A DNA stretch of 55,464 bases, from the NCBI GenBank assembly GCA_028532815.1, contig JAQQAS010000050.1, forward strand, positions 1 through 55,464, given 5' to 3'. The translations under genes were made by a program, and so were the position numbers. Of this stretch, positions 19,901-28,697 are shown piece after piece; positions within the stretch are counted from its first letter, which is position 1; each line of letters begins with the position of its first letter. The notes below the pieces were generated by a model. The model saw only the letters and a list, made by a program, of their open reading frames with translations. It was not told where the DNA came from and ran no database searches. The DNA is from Pleomorphochaeta sp. (GTDB lineage: Bacteria; Spirochaetota; Spirochaetia; Sphaerochaetales; Sphaerochaetaceae).

Positions 19901-20015
19901 TAATTATGAATGGGTCACTTCGGTATCATTTTACTTACAATGGAATACATTACCCGAATTAAAAGTGGATGAGAGTTTTACCAATGAAGGAGATGGTTGG
20001 AGTTATGATTCATAA
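16932..20015 (+). CDS. lptD: LptD-like outer-membrane assembly protein
   Basis: A 1,027-residue exported protein. After a signal peptide (MKKTVAILFFLLILVQNVYS) comes a linker with a Glu/Asp-rich stretch, an OstA/LptA-like beta-jellyroll domain (about residues 100–260, including the conserved LPYFFSPGATMIGNPSIGYE segment), and then about 750 residues of alternating strands typical of a large outer-membrane barrel. LptD proteins insert lipopolysaccharide or related glycolipid; spirochaete homologues occur even in species lacking classical LPS, so the cargo is open. An acidic low-complexity insert (about 18,541–18,660) interrupts the barrel, perhaps a surface loop. It follows uvrA as in treponemes. 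The barrel is divergent. Confidence 0.8.
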   Translation: MKKTVAILFFLLILVQNVYSSDLAIISLNQASENELAMMCSLRNLDCGDSKSEMISALKEILEAEGSTATTIEKDSNTEKENDETFSFEIRSANSMKRLSSSNSLTILNGDVVLVFKENNEEKTLSAQTIIVDTENFKLAAMGEVSFAIGENEESLFTQDIGGEIITYNWETNILNVTNASVYTERENSDGDSVEFNASSSLMTLNTETNSLILNDGFITTNPTNAYSSISADKIALLEHGDLYLENAVVSLGRVDVLYLPYFFSPGATMIGNPSIGYESTRGTFVNTTFELLGKYPNFESTSSSSFTSLLKTDDSQDNYATGSIYNSEEPTSKIQQWAIDSNSYFTLMLDAYEYTPYSIEDDDNGSVVLGYVSQANLFDKALTITSSAITSIASDGIIGDIESYDYYPVFRYDASLSAKYQFEDGSINLYMPLVSDPTVRKTYGNRLSDFSIDAIWNSQSFPSTYSSDIDSYSWSMDSKFNLSPDFLFPYIKNIKVSSFDSNIDYEWEKNDGSYSYVIDEMTLGDLDADINGQLFTTIDENEEEKENKDELDEKTQELLDTLYQSSNKSSTDNTSSSYYDLSYNLNEIFYYTKEDNDDTELYNKSYLTLTSDGQVEPNILEVDNSTTFNFIYDNVFDDSESTSIDIKTKNAIQLPFINLSYYFDTRLYKYSITEEDGDIDEDIYEFEYSDDYITTHEIEWEKSFYYYDLIITPSISLELPPLTLSIEPSVTLNYKNIQNKTVFTFDIDYPDVEFTEVENYINYSINDLYFGLDIYYDIEDSKTANRLVDSLVLTSTVTYSNKDRNQYFTHSSKYYGLYDDSEEDYFSDFSFSYKNKFLESKLNFYSESSKLELDYFKNTISMEDYTKYWWKNRIGLNLDLDATFNYSFSDIYSTYLSITGSLSFEIAEFLSIDFSITTSNYGFYNYYDDDDNFDFSLLFTDLANSLDIFGDGIYSTQFNLEEVSLDMVHMMEDWDLHCKYSGSVVLSNYNYEWVTSVSFYLQWNTLPELKVDESFTNEGDGWSYDS

Positions 20016-20026
20016 ATGGATTGAGA

Positions 20027-21001
20027 ATGGTAAAAAATATAATAGTTGATGATTTGTCGAAATTAAGAATCATTTGCGGTGCAAATGATAGAAATATATC
20101 TTATATAGAAATTTTAATGGGAATTGAAATTTTAACTAAAGGAAATACTTTATTTGTCGAAGATGAAGATGTAACTAAATTAGCTTTATTTGAAGCTCTA
20201 GTGAAGAAATTAGAGATGCTGATAATAAATGAAAATCAAGTAATCAGTGAGAGTGAGATATTTATGGAATATCAAAGTATTATAAACTCTCCTGAACTAA
20301 TTGATAGCTTGAGTGAGGTTAATCTTTTTGAAGATTATAATGTTATAAGTGTTAACAATAAAACTATTTTTGCAAAGTCTTTTAATCAAAGTAGATTTAT
20401 AAAAATGATGAATGACAATCAAATTACCTTTGCCATTGGTCCAGCTGGAACAGGTAAAACTTTTTTAGCAATAGCTTTTGCACTTTCTCAAATAACAAGC
20501 GGAGAAAAGCAAAAGATTATATTAACAAGACCTGTGGTTGAAGCTGGAGAAAACTTAGGTTTTCTTCCAGGAACATTAAGTGAAAAATTAAGTCCTTATG
20601 TTAGGCCACTATATGATGCTATGGAATGGATGCTACCTCCCTCAATAATCAATAAATTAGAAGCTAATGGAGCTATCGAAGTTGCCCCACTAGCATATAT
20701 GAGGGGGAGGTCCTTACACAACAGTATTATTATTTTAGACGAAGCTCAAAATACTACTATTGAACAAATGAAAATGTTTTTAACAAGAATTGGAGAAAAT
20801 TCCAAATCTATTATAACCGGAGATATAACGCAAATTGATTTGCCAAGAGGACACAGAAGTGGTCTTGTGCATGCAAATGACATTTTAAGGGATATTAATG
20901 GAATGGATTTTGTTGAATTTACATCAAAAGATGTTGTTAGGGCAAAGATTGTTCAAAAGATTATTGATGCATACGCTAAGGATTATTCTAATGGACAATA
21001 G
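20027..21001 (+). CDS. phoH: PhoH-family ATPase
   Basis: Cytoplasmic P-loop ATPase of the PhoH/PhoH-L family, linked in other bacteria to RNA metabolism. Walker A is GPAGTGKTF; further family motifs are KIILTRPVVEAGENLGFLPG, the Walker B-like IIILDEAQNTT and ITGDITQIDLPRG. A short N-terminal domain precedes the ATPase core. An in-frame TTG at 20021 is an alternative start; neither start has a strong ribosome site. The 3' end overlaps the HD-domain gene by 11 bases. phoH–pgpH–ybeY is a widespread gene order, which supports all three calls. Confidence 0.94.
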   Translation: MVKNIIVDDLSKLRIICGANDRNISYIEILMGIEILTKGNTLFVEDEDVTKLALFEALVKKLEMLIINENQVISESEIFMEYQSIINSPELIDSLSEVNLFEDYNVISVNNKTIFAKSFNQSRFIKMMNDNQITFAIGPAGTGKTFLAIAFALSQITSGEKQKIILTRPVVEAGENLGFLPGTLSEKLSPYVRPLYDAMEWMLPPSIINKLEANGAIEVAPLAYMRGRSLHNSIIILDEAQNTTIEQMKMFLTRIGENSKSIITGDITQIDLPRGHRSGLVHANDILRDINGMDFVEFTSKDVVRAKIVQKIIDAYAKDYSNGQ

Positions 21002-23234
21002 AGAATCTATTTTTAATAAACTAAAAGCAAAAGATGATGAAGTAAATATAAAAACAAAGATTATATTTTCTCTACTTCTTTTAGCAACTGTGGTAATTAT
21101 GATTATAATGCCATATTTTGTTTCAGGAAATTTAGTAGGATCATCAATTAGCTCTAAAACACTTCAGATTAAGCAATTGGCACCTGAAGACCTTTTTGTA
21201 AAAAGATCTTTTGAATATGTAGATGAAAAAGCTACACAAGAAAAAAAAGATTTAGCATTAACGAAAGTTTTTCCAATATTTACATTTGATGTCTCCAAGA
21301 CATATTTAATAACTGATAGAATTCTAAATTTCACTCAAAATATTGATAATGAGAATCAAGAAAATTTATTAAAATTACTAGTTTCTTTAAATCAAAGTGA
21401 AAAAGATATATTTTTAGCTGAATTTAATAATCTAACTGAGCAAGATAGAAAACTTCTCTCTTCATGGGTTTTAGATATATCGAAAAATATTATTACATCT
21501 GGATACTTTGAAAAGAATGAAGTAAATCAATTAAGAAATGAAAATATAAATAAAATATCTTTAAATGGTTATTTAAATGATTTTTATAATGTTGAAAAAA
21601 TTGAAACCACTAAAACACTAACTTTAAATTCTTTGATTACAAGTGATAATTTAGATGAAAAAGTCTCTCTATATTTAGAAGAAAGCTATCCTACTAATCA
21701 AAACATCCCACAACTAGTTTTTCTTTCAATCAAAGGATTAATTGAACCAAATGTAACTTATGATTCTCTTTTAACTGAGGTAGCAAAAGATAAGGCAGAA
21801 AATAGTATTTCTGATGTTATAGTATATGTTCCAGCTGGTCAAAAAATCTTAAGCCAAGATGCCGTAATTAGTGAAAAAGATCTTGAATTATTAAAACAGG
21901 TTGAACAACATAGTGCAATTTTCTCAAATACTCAAATATTTGCAAGAATATTACTAATAATTTTAATTACAGTATTTTCTTTCTATTGGTTTTGGACACG
22001 AAGTGATTATACCTTTAGAAGAGTTCAGTTTACATATATATATTTAATTTTAATGTTATTTACAATATTATTTTCATTCTTAATAACATATTATGGTTCA
22101 AAATATAATATTACAGTAATTGGACCTACATTACCTGTATTGTTTGGAACTTTCTTTTTGAAAAATACCACAGGTAAGAAAAGATTTGGATTTTTGTTTA
22201 CAATACAATATTCACTTTTTGCAACACTTTTCCCAGGAACAACTTTCTTTACCTTTTTCTACCTAGCAGCAATAGGTATTAGTTTCTTATATATAATAAT
22301 CTATGACCAAAATAGGCTATCTAGAATAACAAGTATTTTCGAAGGTGGATTAATAGCTTTATTGATGACAATTATTTTATATGCTATTCAAGGATATCCT
22401 TTTAACTCATTGTTCGTATCAATGATTATTTTAATATTGAATATACTAACTTGTTTCTTATTAGAAAGAGTGTTATTACCCTTTATAGATAATTATTTAA
22501 ATATCCCAACTATTTTTAGATTAGAAGAACTAAGTAGTATGGATCATAAACTATTAACAAAATTAAAAATTAATGCACAAGGAACATATAACCATAGTAT
22601 TAATGTTTCAGAATTAGCTTTTGAAGCAGCAAAAGCAATTGGTGTAAATGCTCAATTGTGTAGAGTTGCTGCATTATATCATGATGTAGGCAAATTGGAC
22701 CACCCAGAATATTTTACGGAAAATCAGGAGGATGGAGTAAATAAGCATGATGAATTAACTCCTTCTATGAGCGGTTCAATAATTAGATCTCATGTAAAAT
22801 TAGGGGTAGATGCTTGTAAAAGTGCAGGATTACCTCAAGAAATTATTGATATAGTAAGTGAACATCATGGCAATGATTTAATACAATACTTCTATCATGA
22901 AGCAATCAAAGATAGCAATGATAATCCTTATAATAGAGTTGTACCAAGTGACTATTGTTATACTGGTAATCCTCCTAGATCAAAAGAAAGTGCAATTGTT
23001 ATGATAGCAGATAGTGTAGAAGCTGCATCTCATTCTAATAAAACAAGTGCGCAAAAAGTTGGAAGATTAATTTCAACAATTATCAAACAAAAATTAGATA
23101 GGGGGCAACTAAATGACAGCCATCTTGATTTAAGTGAGTTAAAGATAATTGAACAATCTTTGGAGCATTCTCTAGTTGGAAAGTTACACACTAGAATTAA
23201 ATACCCAAATGAAGAAGATAAACCAAATAACTAG
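20991..23234 (+). CDS. pgpH: 7TM-HD phosphodiesterase (PgpH/YqfF type)
   Basis: Membrane-anchored HD-domain protein; characterised PgpH proteins hydrolyse cyclic-di-AMP. The order is: one N-terminal membrane helix (about residues 20–42), an extracytoplasmic 7TMR-HDED domain to about residue 310, a bundle of seven hydrophobic helices, and a cytoplasmic HD domain with HSINVSELA, ALYHDVGKLDHP and VSEHHGNDL metal-binding histidines. I start at ATG 20991 (AAGGA eight bases upstream); the open frame continues upstream only as shadow of phoH. Length is 747 residues. Its presence implies that a diadenylate cyclase exists elsewhere in the genome. Confidence 0.93.
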   Translation: MDNRESIFNKLKAKDDEVNIKTKIIFSLLLLATVVIMIIMPYFVSGNLVGSSISSKTLQIKQLAPEDLFVKRSFEYVDEKATQEKKDLALTKVFPIFTFDVSKTYLITDRILNFTQNIDNENQENLLKLLVSLNQSEKDIFLAEFNNLTEQDRKLLSSWVLDISKNIITSGYFEKNEVNQLRNENINKISLNGYLNDFYNVEKIETTKTLTLNSLITSDNLDEKVSLYLEESYPTNQNIPQLVFLSIKGLIEPNVTYDSLLTEVAKDKAENSISDVIVYVPAGQKILSQDAVISEKDLELLKQVEQHSAIFSNTQIFARILLIILITVFSFYWFWTRSDYTFRRVQFTYIYLILMLFTILFSFLITYYGSKYNITVIGPTLPVLFGTFFLKNTTGKKRFGFLFTIQYSLFATLFPGTTFFTFFYLAAIGISFLYIIIYDQNRLSRITSIFEGGLIALLMTIILYAIQGYPFNSLFVSMIILILNILTCFLLERVLLPFIDNYLNIPTIFRLEELSSMDHKLLTKLKINAQGTYNHSINVSELAFEAAKAIGVNAQLCRVAALYHDVGKLDHPEYFTENQEDGVNKHDELTPSMSGSIIRSHVKLGVDACKSAGLPQEIIDIVSEHHGNDLIQYFYHEAIKDSNDNPYNRVVPSDYCYTGNPPRSKESAIVMIADSVEAASHSNKTSAQKVGRLISTIIKQKLDRGQLNDSHLDLSELKIIEQSLEHSLVGKLHTRIKYPNEEDKPNN

Positions 23235-23297
23235 TTTTAGTAATTGACTAATATTTAAAGAATAACAATAATTAAAAGTAAAAGAAAATAGGTAAAA

Positions 23298-23765
23298 ATG
23301 AATAACATAATTGATATAGAATATAATTTAGATGAATATAAAGATAAAATTCCTCAATCTTTTGTTGAGAAAAAGGTTAATGATATTTTAGCTACTTTTT
23401 CAAAATCAGGGTGTGAACTTTCAATAACCTTTGTTAGTGATCAAGAGATTCAAGAATTAAACAAACAATGGAGAGATAAAGATTCTCCAACTGATATTTT
23501 GTCTTTTGTTCAATCTGATAATGTTGAAGACTTTGATTTTTGGCCTGAAATGGAAGAGAGTCAAGTTTTAGGCGATATGGTGATTTCTATTAGTGCAATT
23601 GAAAGAAATTGTGAAAACTTTAATGTTTCATTTGATGAAGAAGTTGAGAGAATTCTAATTCATGGTGTTTTGCATTTGTTAGGCTATGATCATAAAACAA
23701 ATGATAAAACAGAGCCCATGTTGATTTTACAAGAAAAAATATTATCTGAAGTTAGGGAGAAGTAA
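23298..23765 (+). CDS. ybeY: endoribonuclease YbeY (rRNA maturation factor)
   Basis: Single-strand endoribonuclease needed for 16S rRNA 3' processing and ribosome quality control. The zinc-binding signature HGVLHLLGYDH is intact near residue 118, and SPTDILSFV is the second family motif. Length of 155 residues is standard. The gene lies 63 bases after pgpH and two bases before the CBS protein gene, the usual order for the PhoH–YbeY–CorC cluster. The ribosome site (AGGT) is weak. Confidence 0.96.
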   Translation: MNNIIDIEYNLDEYKDKIPQSFVEKKVNDILATFSKSGCELSITFVSDQEIQELNKQWRDKDSPTDILSFVQSDNVEDFDFWPEMEESQVLGDMVISISAIERNCENFNVSFDEEVERILIHGVLHLLGYDHKTNDKTEPMLILQEKILSEVREK

Positions 23766-23766
23766 A

Positions 23767-24528
23767 GTGGGCTTTTTAAGCGACTTATTTAAGAAAAAGG
23801 ATAACCTAGAAGCTGAAGCGACGCAAGAAGCTGAGCGGGCGGAGCGAGAAACTATGATCCAAGGAATTGGAGAATTAGATGAAATGACAGTTAGAGAAGT
23901 TATGGTACCAAGGATTGATGTTTCTTTTGTAGATTGCAATATCACATTAGAGGACTTTTATACCATAATTGCTAATGATGGTTATTCAAGATACCCAGTT
24001 TATGAAAATAACAATGATAATGTTATAGGAGTCTTATATTCCAAAGACTTGCTTAGGAAAGGAATAGAAGACAATTTTAATGTAAAAAATATAATGAGAG
24101 AACCTTTCTTTGTCCCAGATAGTAAGCATCTTGATGATTTACTCAGAGAGTTTAAACTTAAAAAAGTTCATTTAGCAGTAGCTGTTGATGAGTATGGTGG
24201 AGTTTCTGGTATTGTTTGTCTTGAAGATATTCTAGAAGTCATTGTTGGTGAGATTCAAGATGAATTTGATGAAGAAGAAGATGAGATAAAGAAACTTGAT
24301 GAAAAACGTTATCTAGTAGATGCTAGAACGAATATTGAAGATTTAAATAACGAGCTTAACTTAAAACTTGAAGATGATGACTTTGAAACTGTCGGTGGGT
24401 TAGTTCTAGAAATTTTTGGACGAATTCCTAAAAAAGGCGAAAGTGTAGAGATTGACAATAATATTTTTACTGTTGAAGAAATTGATGGTCATAAAATTGA
24501 AAATATCACTATCGATTTAAGTGATTAA
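23767..24528 (+). CDS. corC: CBS-domain protein, CorC/HlyC-like
   Basis: A 253-residue cytoplasmic protein with two CBS domains (from DEMTVREVMVPRIDVSFVD to about residue 155, including GVLYSKDLLR and VAVDEYGGVSGIVCLEDILE) and a C-terminal transporter-associated domain (about residues 175–250). It lacks the membrane DUF21 domain, so it resembles CorC of the ybeY neighbourhood, implicated in Mg2+/Co2+ resistance in enterics. The start is GTG with GGGAGAAG upstream. An acidic run (EEEDEIKK-like) links the CBS and C-terminal parts. The actual substrate is not deducible. Confidence 0.88.
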   Translation: MGFLSDLFKKKDNLEAEATQEAERAERETMIQGIGELDEMTVREVMVPRIDVSFVDCNITLEDFYTIIANDGYSRYPVYENNNDNVIGVLYSKDLLRKGIEDNFNVKNIMREPFFVPDSKHLDDLLREFKLKKVHLAVAVDEYGGVSGIVCLEDILEVIVGEIQDEFDEEEDEIKKLDEKRYLVDARTNIEDLNNELNLKLEDDDFETVGGLVLEIFGRIPKKGESVEIDNNIFTVEEIDGHKIENITIDLSD

Positions 24529-24759
24529 TTTCCTAACTTTAAGCTTTAACTTACCCTTTAATTAATATTATAAAAATTTTATTATATTAAAAGATATTTT
24601 ATTTAATTTTTAATGTTCTGAGTAGAATATTAAATCCTGTTATCTTATGTATTTAAATACTATTTTAAACTTTAAATATTAATATTAGAAAAACATTGTT
24701 GCTATTTGTTGCACTTTTGGTTAAAAATTACATTTTTACCATTTTTTTTTGTTGGTTCG

Positions 24760-25832
<1,073 letters not shown>

Positions 25833-25856
25833 TTAAAATTTCCCTAATAAGGAGAT

Positions 25857-25890
25857 GCCTGCTCTGTTTATGCTAGGGCAGGCTTTATTT
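25857..25890 (+). terminator. gapA–pgk intercistronic hairpin (attenuator-like)
   Basis: GCCTGCTC pairs with GGGCAGGC across an 11-base loop and is followed by TTTATTTTT, 24 bases after the gapA stop and just before the pgk ribosome site. It could be a partial terminator that lowers pgk relative to gapA, or an end that protects the gapA message. Confidence 0.7.
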
Positions 25891-25905
25891 TTAAAGGAGT
25901 ATATT

Positions 25906-27081
25906 ATGGTTTTAAATACTATTAAAGATGCTAATTTTAACGACAAAAAAGTTGTTATTCGTGTTGACTTTAATGTTCCTATTAAAGATGGTGTAGTCAC
26001 AGACGATACACGTATCAAAGCTGCCTTACCTACAATTACATATTTATTAGAACAAGGTGCAACTCTTATTGTTATGAGTCACAGAGGTCGTCCTAAAGGA
26101 GAAAAAAATCCTGAATTCTCAATGGCACCTATCTCAAAACGCTTTAGTGAATTATTAAATAAAGAAGTAAAATTAGCTCCAGATGTAATTGGTAGCGAAG
26201 TTGAAGAATTAGTTAAATCATTAGAAAAAGGTGATGTTTTATTATTAGAAAACTGCCGTTATTATAATGAAGAAACTTCTGATGACTTAGATTTTGCAAA
26301 AAAACTTGCATCCTATGGTGATGTTTATGTAAATGATGCATTTGGTACAGCTCACAGAGCTCATGCATCAACAGAAGGTATCTCTCATTTCTTACCTTCT
26401 TATGCAGGTTTTTTAATTGAAAAAGAAGTTAAATACATGGCTCCTTTACTAAGTAATCCACAAAAACCATTTGTAGCAATTATTGGTGGATCTAAAGTAT
26501 CAAGTAAAATTACTGTTTTAGAAAGCCTAGTTAATACCTGTGATACTATCGTTATCGGTGGTGGAATGGCATATACTTTCTTGAAAGTTCAAGGTAAAGA
26601 AATTGGAAAAAGTCTTTTAGAAGACGATTATATTGAAACTGCAAAAAGTTTCTTAGCTAAAGCTGAAGAAAAAGGTGTTAAAGTTATTCTTCCTGTTGAT
26701 CACTTATGTGGTGCAACTTTTAGTGAAGATGCTGAACCTGTTTTATCTGAAGGTGAAATTAAAGGTGATTTAATTGGTATGGATATTGGTCCAAAAACAG
26801 TTGAATTAATTACTTCAGAAATCAAAACAGCTAAAAGCGTTGTTTGGAATGGCCCAATGGGTGTATTCGAATTTGATGCATTTAGTAAAGGTACTTTAGA
26901 AGTTGCTAAAGCACTTGCTGACTGTGATGGTATTACAGTTGTAGGTGGTGGTGATAGTGTTGCAGCTATTAACAAATTTAATTTAGCAAGCAAAATTAGT
27001 CATGTATCAACAGGTGGTGGTGCTTCTTTAGAATTCTTAGAAGGCAAAACTCTTCCTGGCATCAAAGCTTTAGAAAAATAG
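25906..27081 (+). CDS. pgk: phosphoglycerate kinase
   Basis: Converts 1,3-bisphosphoglycerate and ADP to 3-phosphoglycerate and ATP. Typical motifs are VVIRVDFNVPIKDG at the N-terminus, SHRGRPKG, ENCRYYNEE, VNDAFGTAHRAHAST and the C-terminal nucleotide-site VVGGGDSVAA…STGGGASLEFLEG. I start at ATG 25906, preceded by AAAGGAG; the frame upstream to 25855 reads through the intercistronic hairpin and is not conserved. Length of 391 residues is normal. tpiA follows directly. Confidence 0.98.
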   Translation: MVLNTIKDANFNDKKVVIRVDFNVPIKDGVVTDDTRIKAALPTITYLLEQGATLIVMSHRGRPKGEKNPEFSMAPISKRFSELLNKEVKLAPDVIGSEVEELVKSLEKGDVLLLENCRYYNEETSDDLDFAKKLASYGDVYVNDAFGTAHRAHASTEGISHFLPSYAGFLIEKEVKYMAPLLSNPQKPFVAIIGGSKVSSKITVLESLVNTCDTIVIGGGMAYTFLKVQGKEIGKSLLEDDYIETAKSFLAKAEEKGVKVILPVDHLCGATFSEDAEPVLSEGEIKGDLIGMDIGPKTVELITSEIKTAKSVVWNGPMGVFEFDAFSKGTLEVAKALADCDGITVVGGGDSVAAINKFNLASKISHVSTGGGASLEFLEGKTLPGIKALEK

Positions 27082-27091
27082 GAGAAAATTG

Positions 27092-27844
27092 ATGAGAACC
27101 CCTTATATCGCAGGTAACTGGAAAATGAACTTAACACCTAGTGAAGGTGTAAAATTAGCAAAAGAATTAGCTCAAGCAACTAAAGGTTGTAGTGCTAAAG
27201 TAATGGTAGCACCAAACTTTGTAACAATTCCTGGTGTTGCTGAAGTATTAAAAGATTCACATATTATCGTTGCAGCTCAAAACATGAATGATAACCTAAA
27301 AGGTGCTTTCACTGGTGAAGTTTCTGCTACAATGCTAAAAGATCTAGGAATTACAAACGTAATTTTAGGTCACAGTGAAAGAAGAGCTATTTATGGTGAA
27401 AACGACCAATTAATTAACAAAAAAGTACTTTTAGCTTTAGCTGAAGGAATGGATGTTGATTTATGTATTGGTGAAACCTTAGAAGAAAGAGAAGGTGGAA
27501 AACTTGAAGAAGTTTTAACAACTCAAGTAACAGAAGGTTTAAAAGGTGTTTCAAAAGAAATGATGAAACATATCACTTTAGCTTATGAACCTGTATGGGC
27601 AATTGGAACTGGTAAGACAGCAACTCCTGAAGATGCTGATGCTGCTCATGCCTTTGTTAGAAGCATAATTGAAAAACTTTTTGATAAAACTGTTGCAGAA
27701 GAGACAATTATACAGTATGGTGGTTCAGTAAAGGCAGCAAATGTTAAAGAATTAATGGCAAAAGAGAACATTGATGGAGCATTAGTAGGTGGCGCTTCTC
27801 TTTCTCTTGAACAATTCTTGCCAATTGTTTGCTTTGACAAGTAA
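27092..27844 (+). CDS. tpiA: triosephosphate isomerase
   Basis: Interconverts dihydroxyacetone phosphate and glyceraldehyde-3-phosphate. The catalytic residues are visible: Asn/Lys in AGNWKMN, His in LGHSERR, and Glu in the AYEPVWAIGTGK loop; the phosphate-binding YGGSVKAAN segment follows. The length of 250 residues is normal. The ATG at 27092 is better placed behind GGAGAA than the overlapping TTG at 27089. It belongs to the gapA–pgk–tpiA operon, ten bases after pgk. Confidence 0.98.
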   Translation: MRTPYIAGNWKMNLTPSEGVKLAKELAQATKGCSAKVMVAPNFVTIPGVAEVLKDSHIIVAAQNMNDNLKGAFTGEVSATMLKDLGITNVILGHSERRAIYGENDQLINKKVLLALAEGMDVDLCIGETLEEREGGKLEEVLTTQVTEGLKGVSKEMMKHITLAYEPVWAIGTGKTATPEDADAAHAFVRSIIEKLFDKTVAEETIIQYGGSVKAANVKELMAKENIDGALVGGASLSLEQFLPIVCFDK

Positions 27845-27863
27845 TATTTCGGAGTAAAATAGT

Positions 27864-28181
27864 ATGGGTGTTTTAAATGTTATTCTGATGGTACTTTTTA
27901 TCATCGTGAGTTTATTATTAGTTTTTATTGTAGCAATTCAGGATGAACAAAGTGATGGTCTTGGTGGTGTTTTTGGTTCGGCAGCTCAAAGTTCTTTTGG
28001 TTCCCACACCAGTAGAGTTGTAACTAAAGCTTCTGCTATATTAGGCGCAATTTTTATGATTCTAGCTCTTTGTATCGCACTAATAAACAAGGCTCCTTCT
28101 GATTCAAATTTATTAGATTCAGTAGGAAGTGACCAAGTTCAACAATCAGAAACTTGGTGGACCGATGCTCCTGCTAATTAA
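27864..28181 (+). CDS. secG: preprotein translocase subunit SecG
   Basis: Small membrane subunit of the SecYEG channel. The 105-residue protein has two hydrophobic helices (about residues 5–25 and 55–75) flanking the family loop QDEQSDGLGGVFGSAAQSSFGS. A short polar tail follows. It lies 19 bases after tpiA behind CGGAG, as in many bacteria where tpiA and secG are adjacent. Confidence 0.95.
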   Translation: MGVLNVILMVLFIIVSLLLVFIVAIQDEQSDGLGGVFGSAAQSSFGSHTSRVVTKASAILGAIFMILALCIALINKAPSDSNLLDSVGSDQVQQSETWWTDAPAN

Positions 28182-28204
28182 TATATTAAATTACTAATAT
28201 CGAT

Positions 28205-28232
28205 AACCGATCGCCACCTAAGCGATCGGTTT
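28205..28232 (+). terminator. strong hairpin after secG
   Basis: AACCGATCGC pairs perfectly with GCGATCGGTT across a seven-base loop, making a ten-pair GC-rich stem that is exceptional here. Only three T residues follow, so it may be a weak terminator or an RNA-stability element before the flavodoxin-like gene. Confidence 0.6.
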
Positions 28233-28257
28233 CTACATAAAAGTGAGGAATTATTTT

Positions 28258-28674
28258 ATGAAAGTATGTGTTTTATTTGCGGCAAAATCAAACAACAGCT
28301 CTTATATTAAAAAAGTTGCTACAGCAATTGCAAAAGGCGTTGAACAACAAAATCATATGGTTGATGTAATTGATATGAAACTTGATGAAGGTAAAGTTGT
28401 TTCATATTATGATTACATTATAGTTGGAAGTGAAGGTACAACAACCTTTGGCGGTAAAGTGCCCCCAATTGTTAGAAGTTTTTTGGAAAGAAGTGGATCA
28501 ATATCTGGTAAAAGATGTATGGCTTTTGTTGTAAAGCCTGGTATTAGAAGTACTAAAACTTTACAATCTTTAATGAAAATTATGGAAGAGCAAGGTATGT
28601 ATCTTAAAACTAGTGATATTATTAAAAATGAACAACAAGCTATAGCCGTTGGTAAACGAATACATATAAAGTAA
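28258..28674 (+). CDS. flavodoxin-like protein
   Basis: A 138-residue cytoplasmic protein beginning MKVCVLFAAKSNNSSYIKKVATAIAKG, the shape of a flavodoxin first strand and FMN phosphate loop, followed by YDYIIVGSEGTTTFGGKVPP, which corresponds to the second flavin loop. It resembles the short flavodoxin-like proteins found near tpiA/secG in treponemes. I start at ATG 28258, with GAGGA upstream; the in-frame GTG at 28243 lies within that ribosome site. Whether FMN is bound is unproven, since the first loop (AAKSNNSS) departs from the T-x-T-G-x-T consensus. Confidence 0.7.
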   Translation: MKVCVLFAAKSNNSSYIKKVATAIAKGVEQQNHMVDVIDMKLDEGKVVSYYDYIIVGSEGTTTFGGKVPPIVRSFLERSGSISGKRCMAFVVKPGIRSTKTLQSLMKIMEEQGMYLKTSDIIKNEQQAIAVGKRIHIK

Positions 28675-28697
28675 AATAAATTAGGAGTTCCTTTTCT

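Noticed and set aside
20898-20990. 31-residue N-terminal extension of the HD phosphodiesterase
   Set aside because: It lies wholly within phoH in another frame and is not membrane- or signal-like; ATG 20991 has AAGGA upstream.
25855-25905. Extended N-terminus of phosphoglycerate kinase
   Set aside because: It is translated from the intercistronic hairpin and is absent from the family; AAAGGAG points to ATG 25906.
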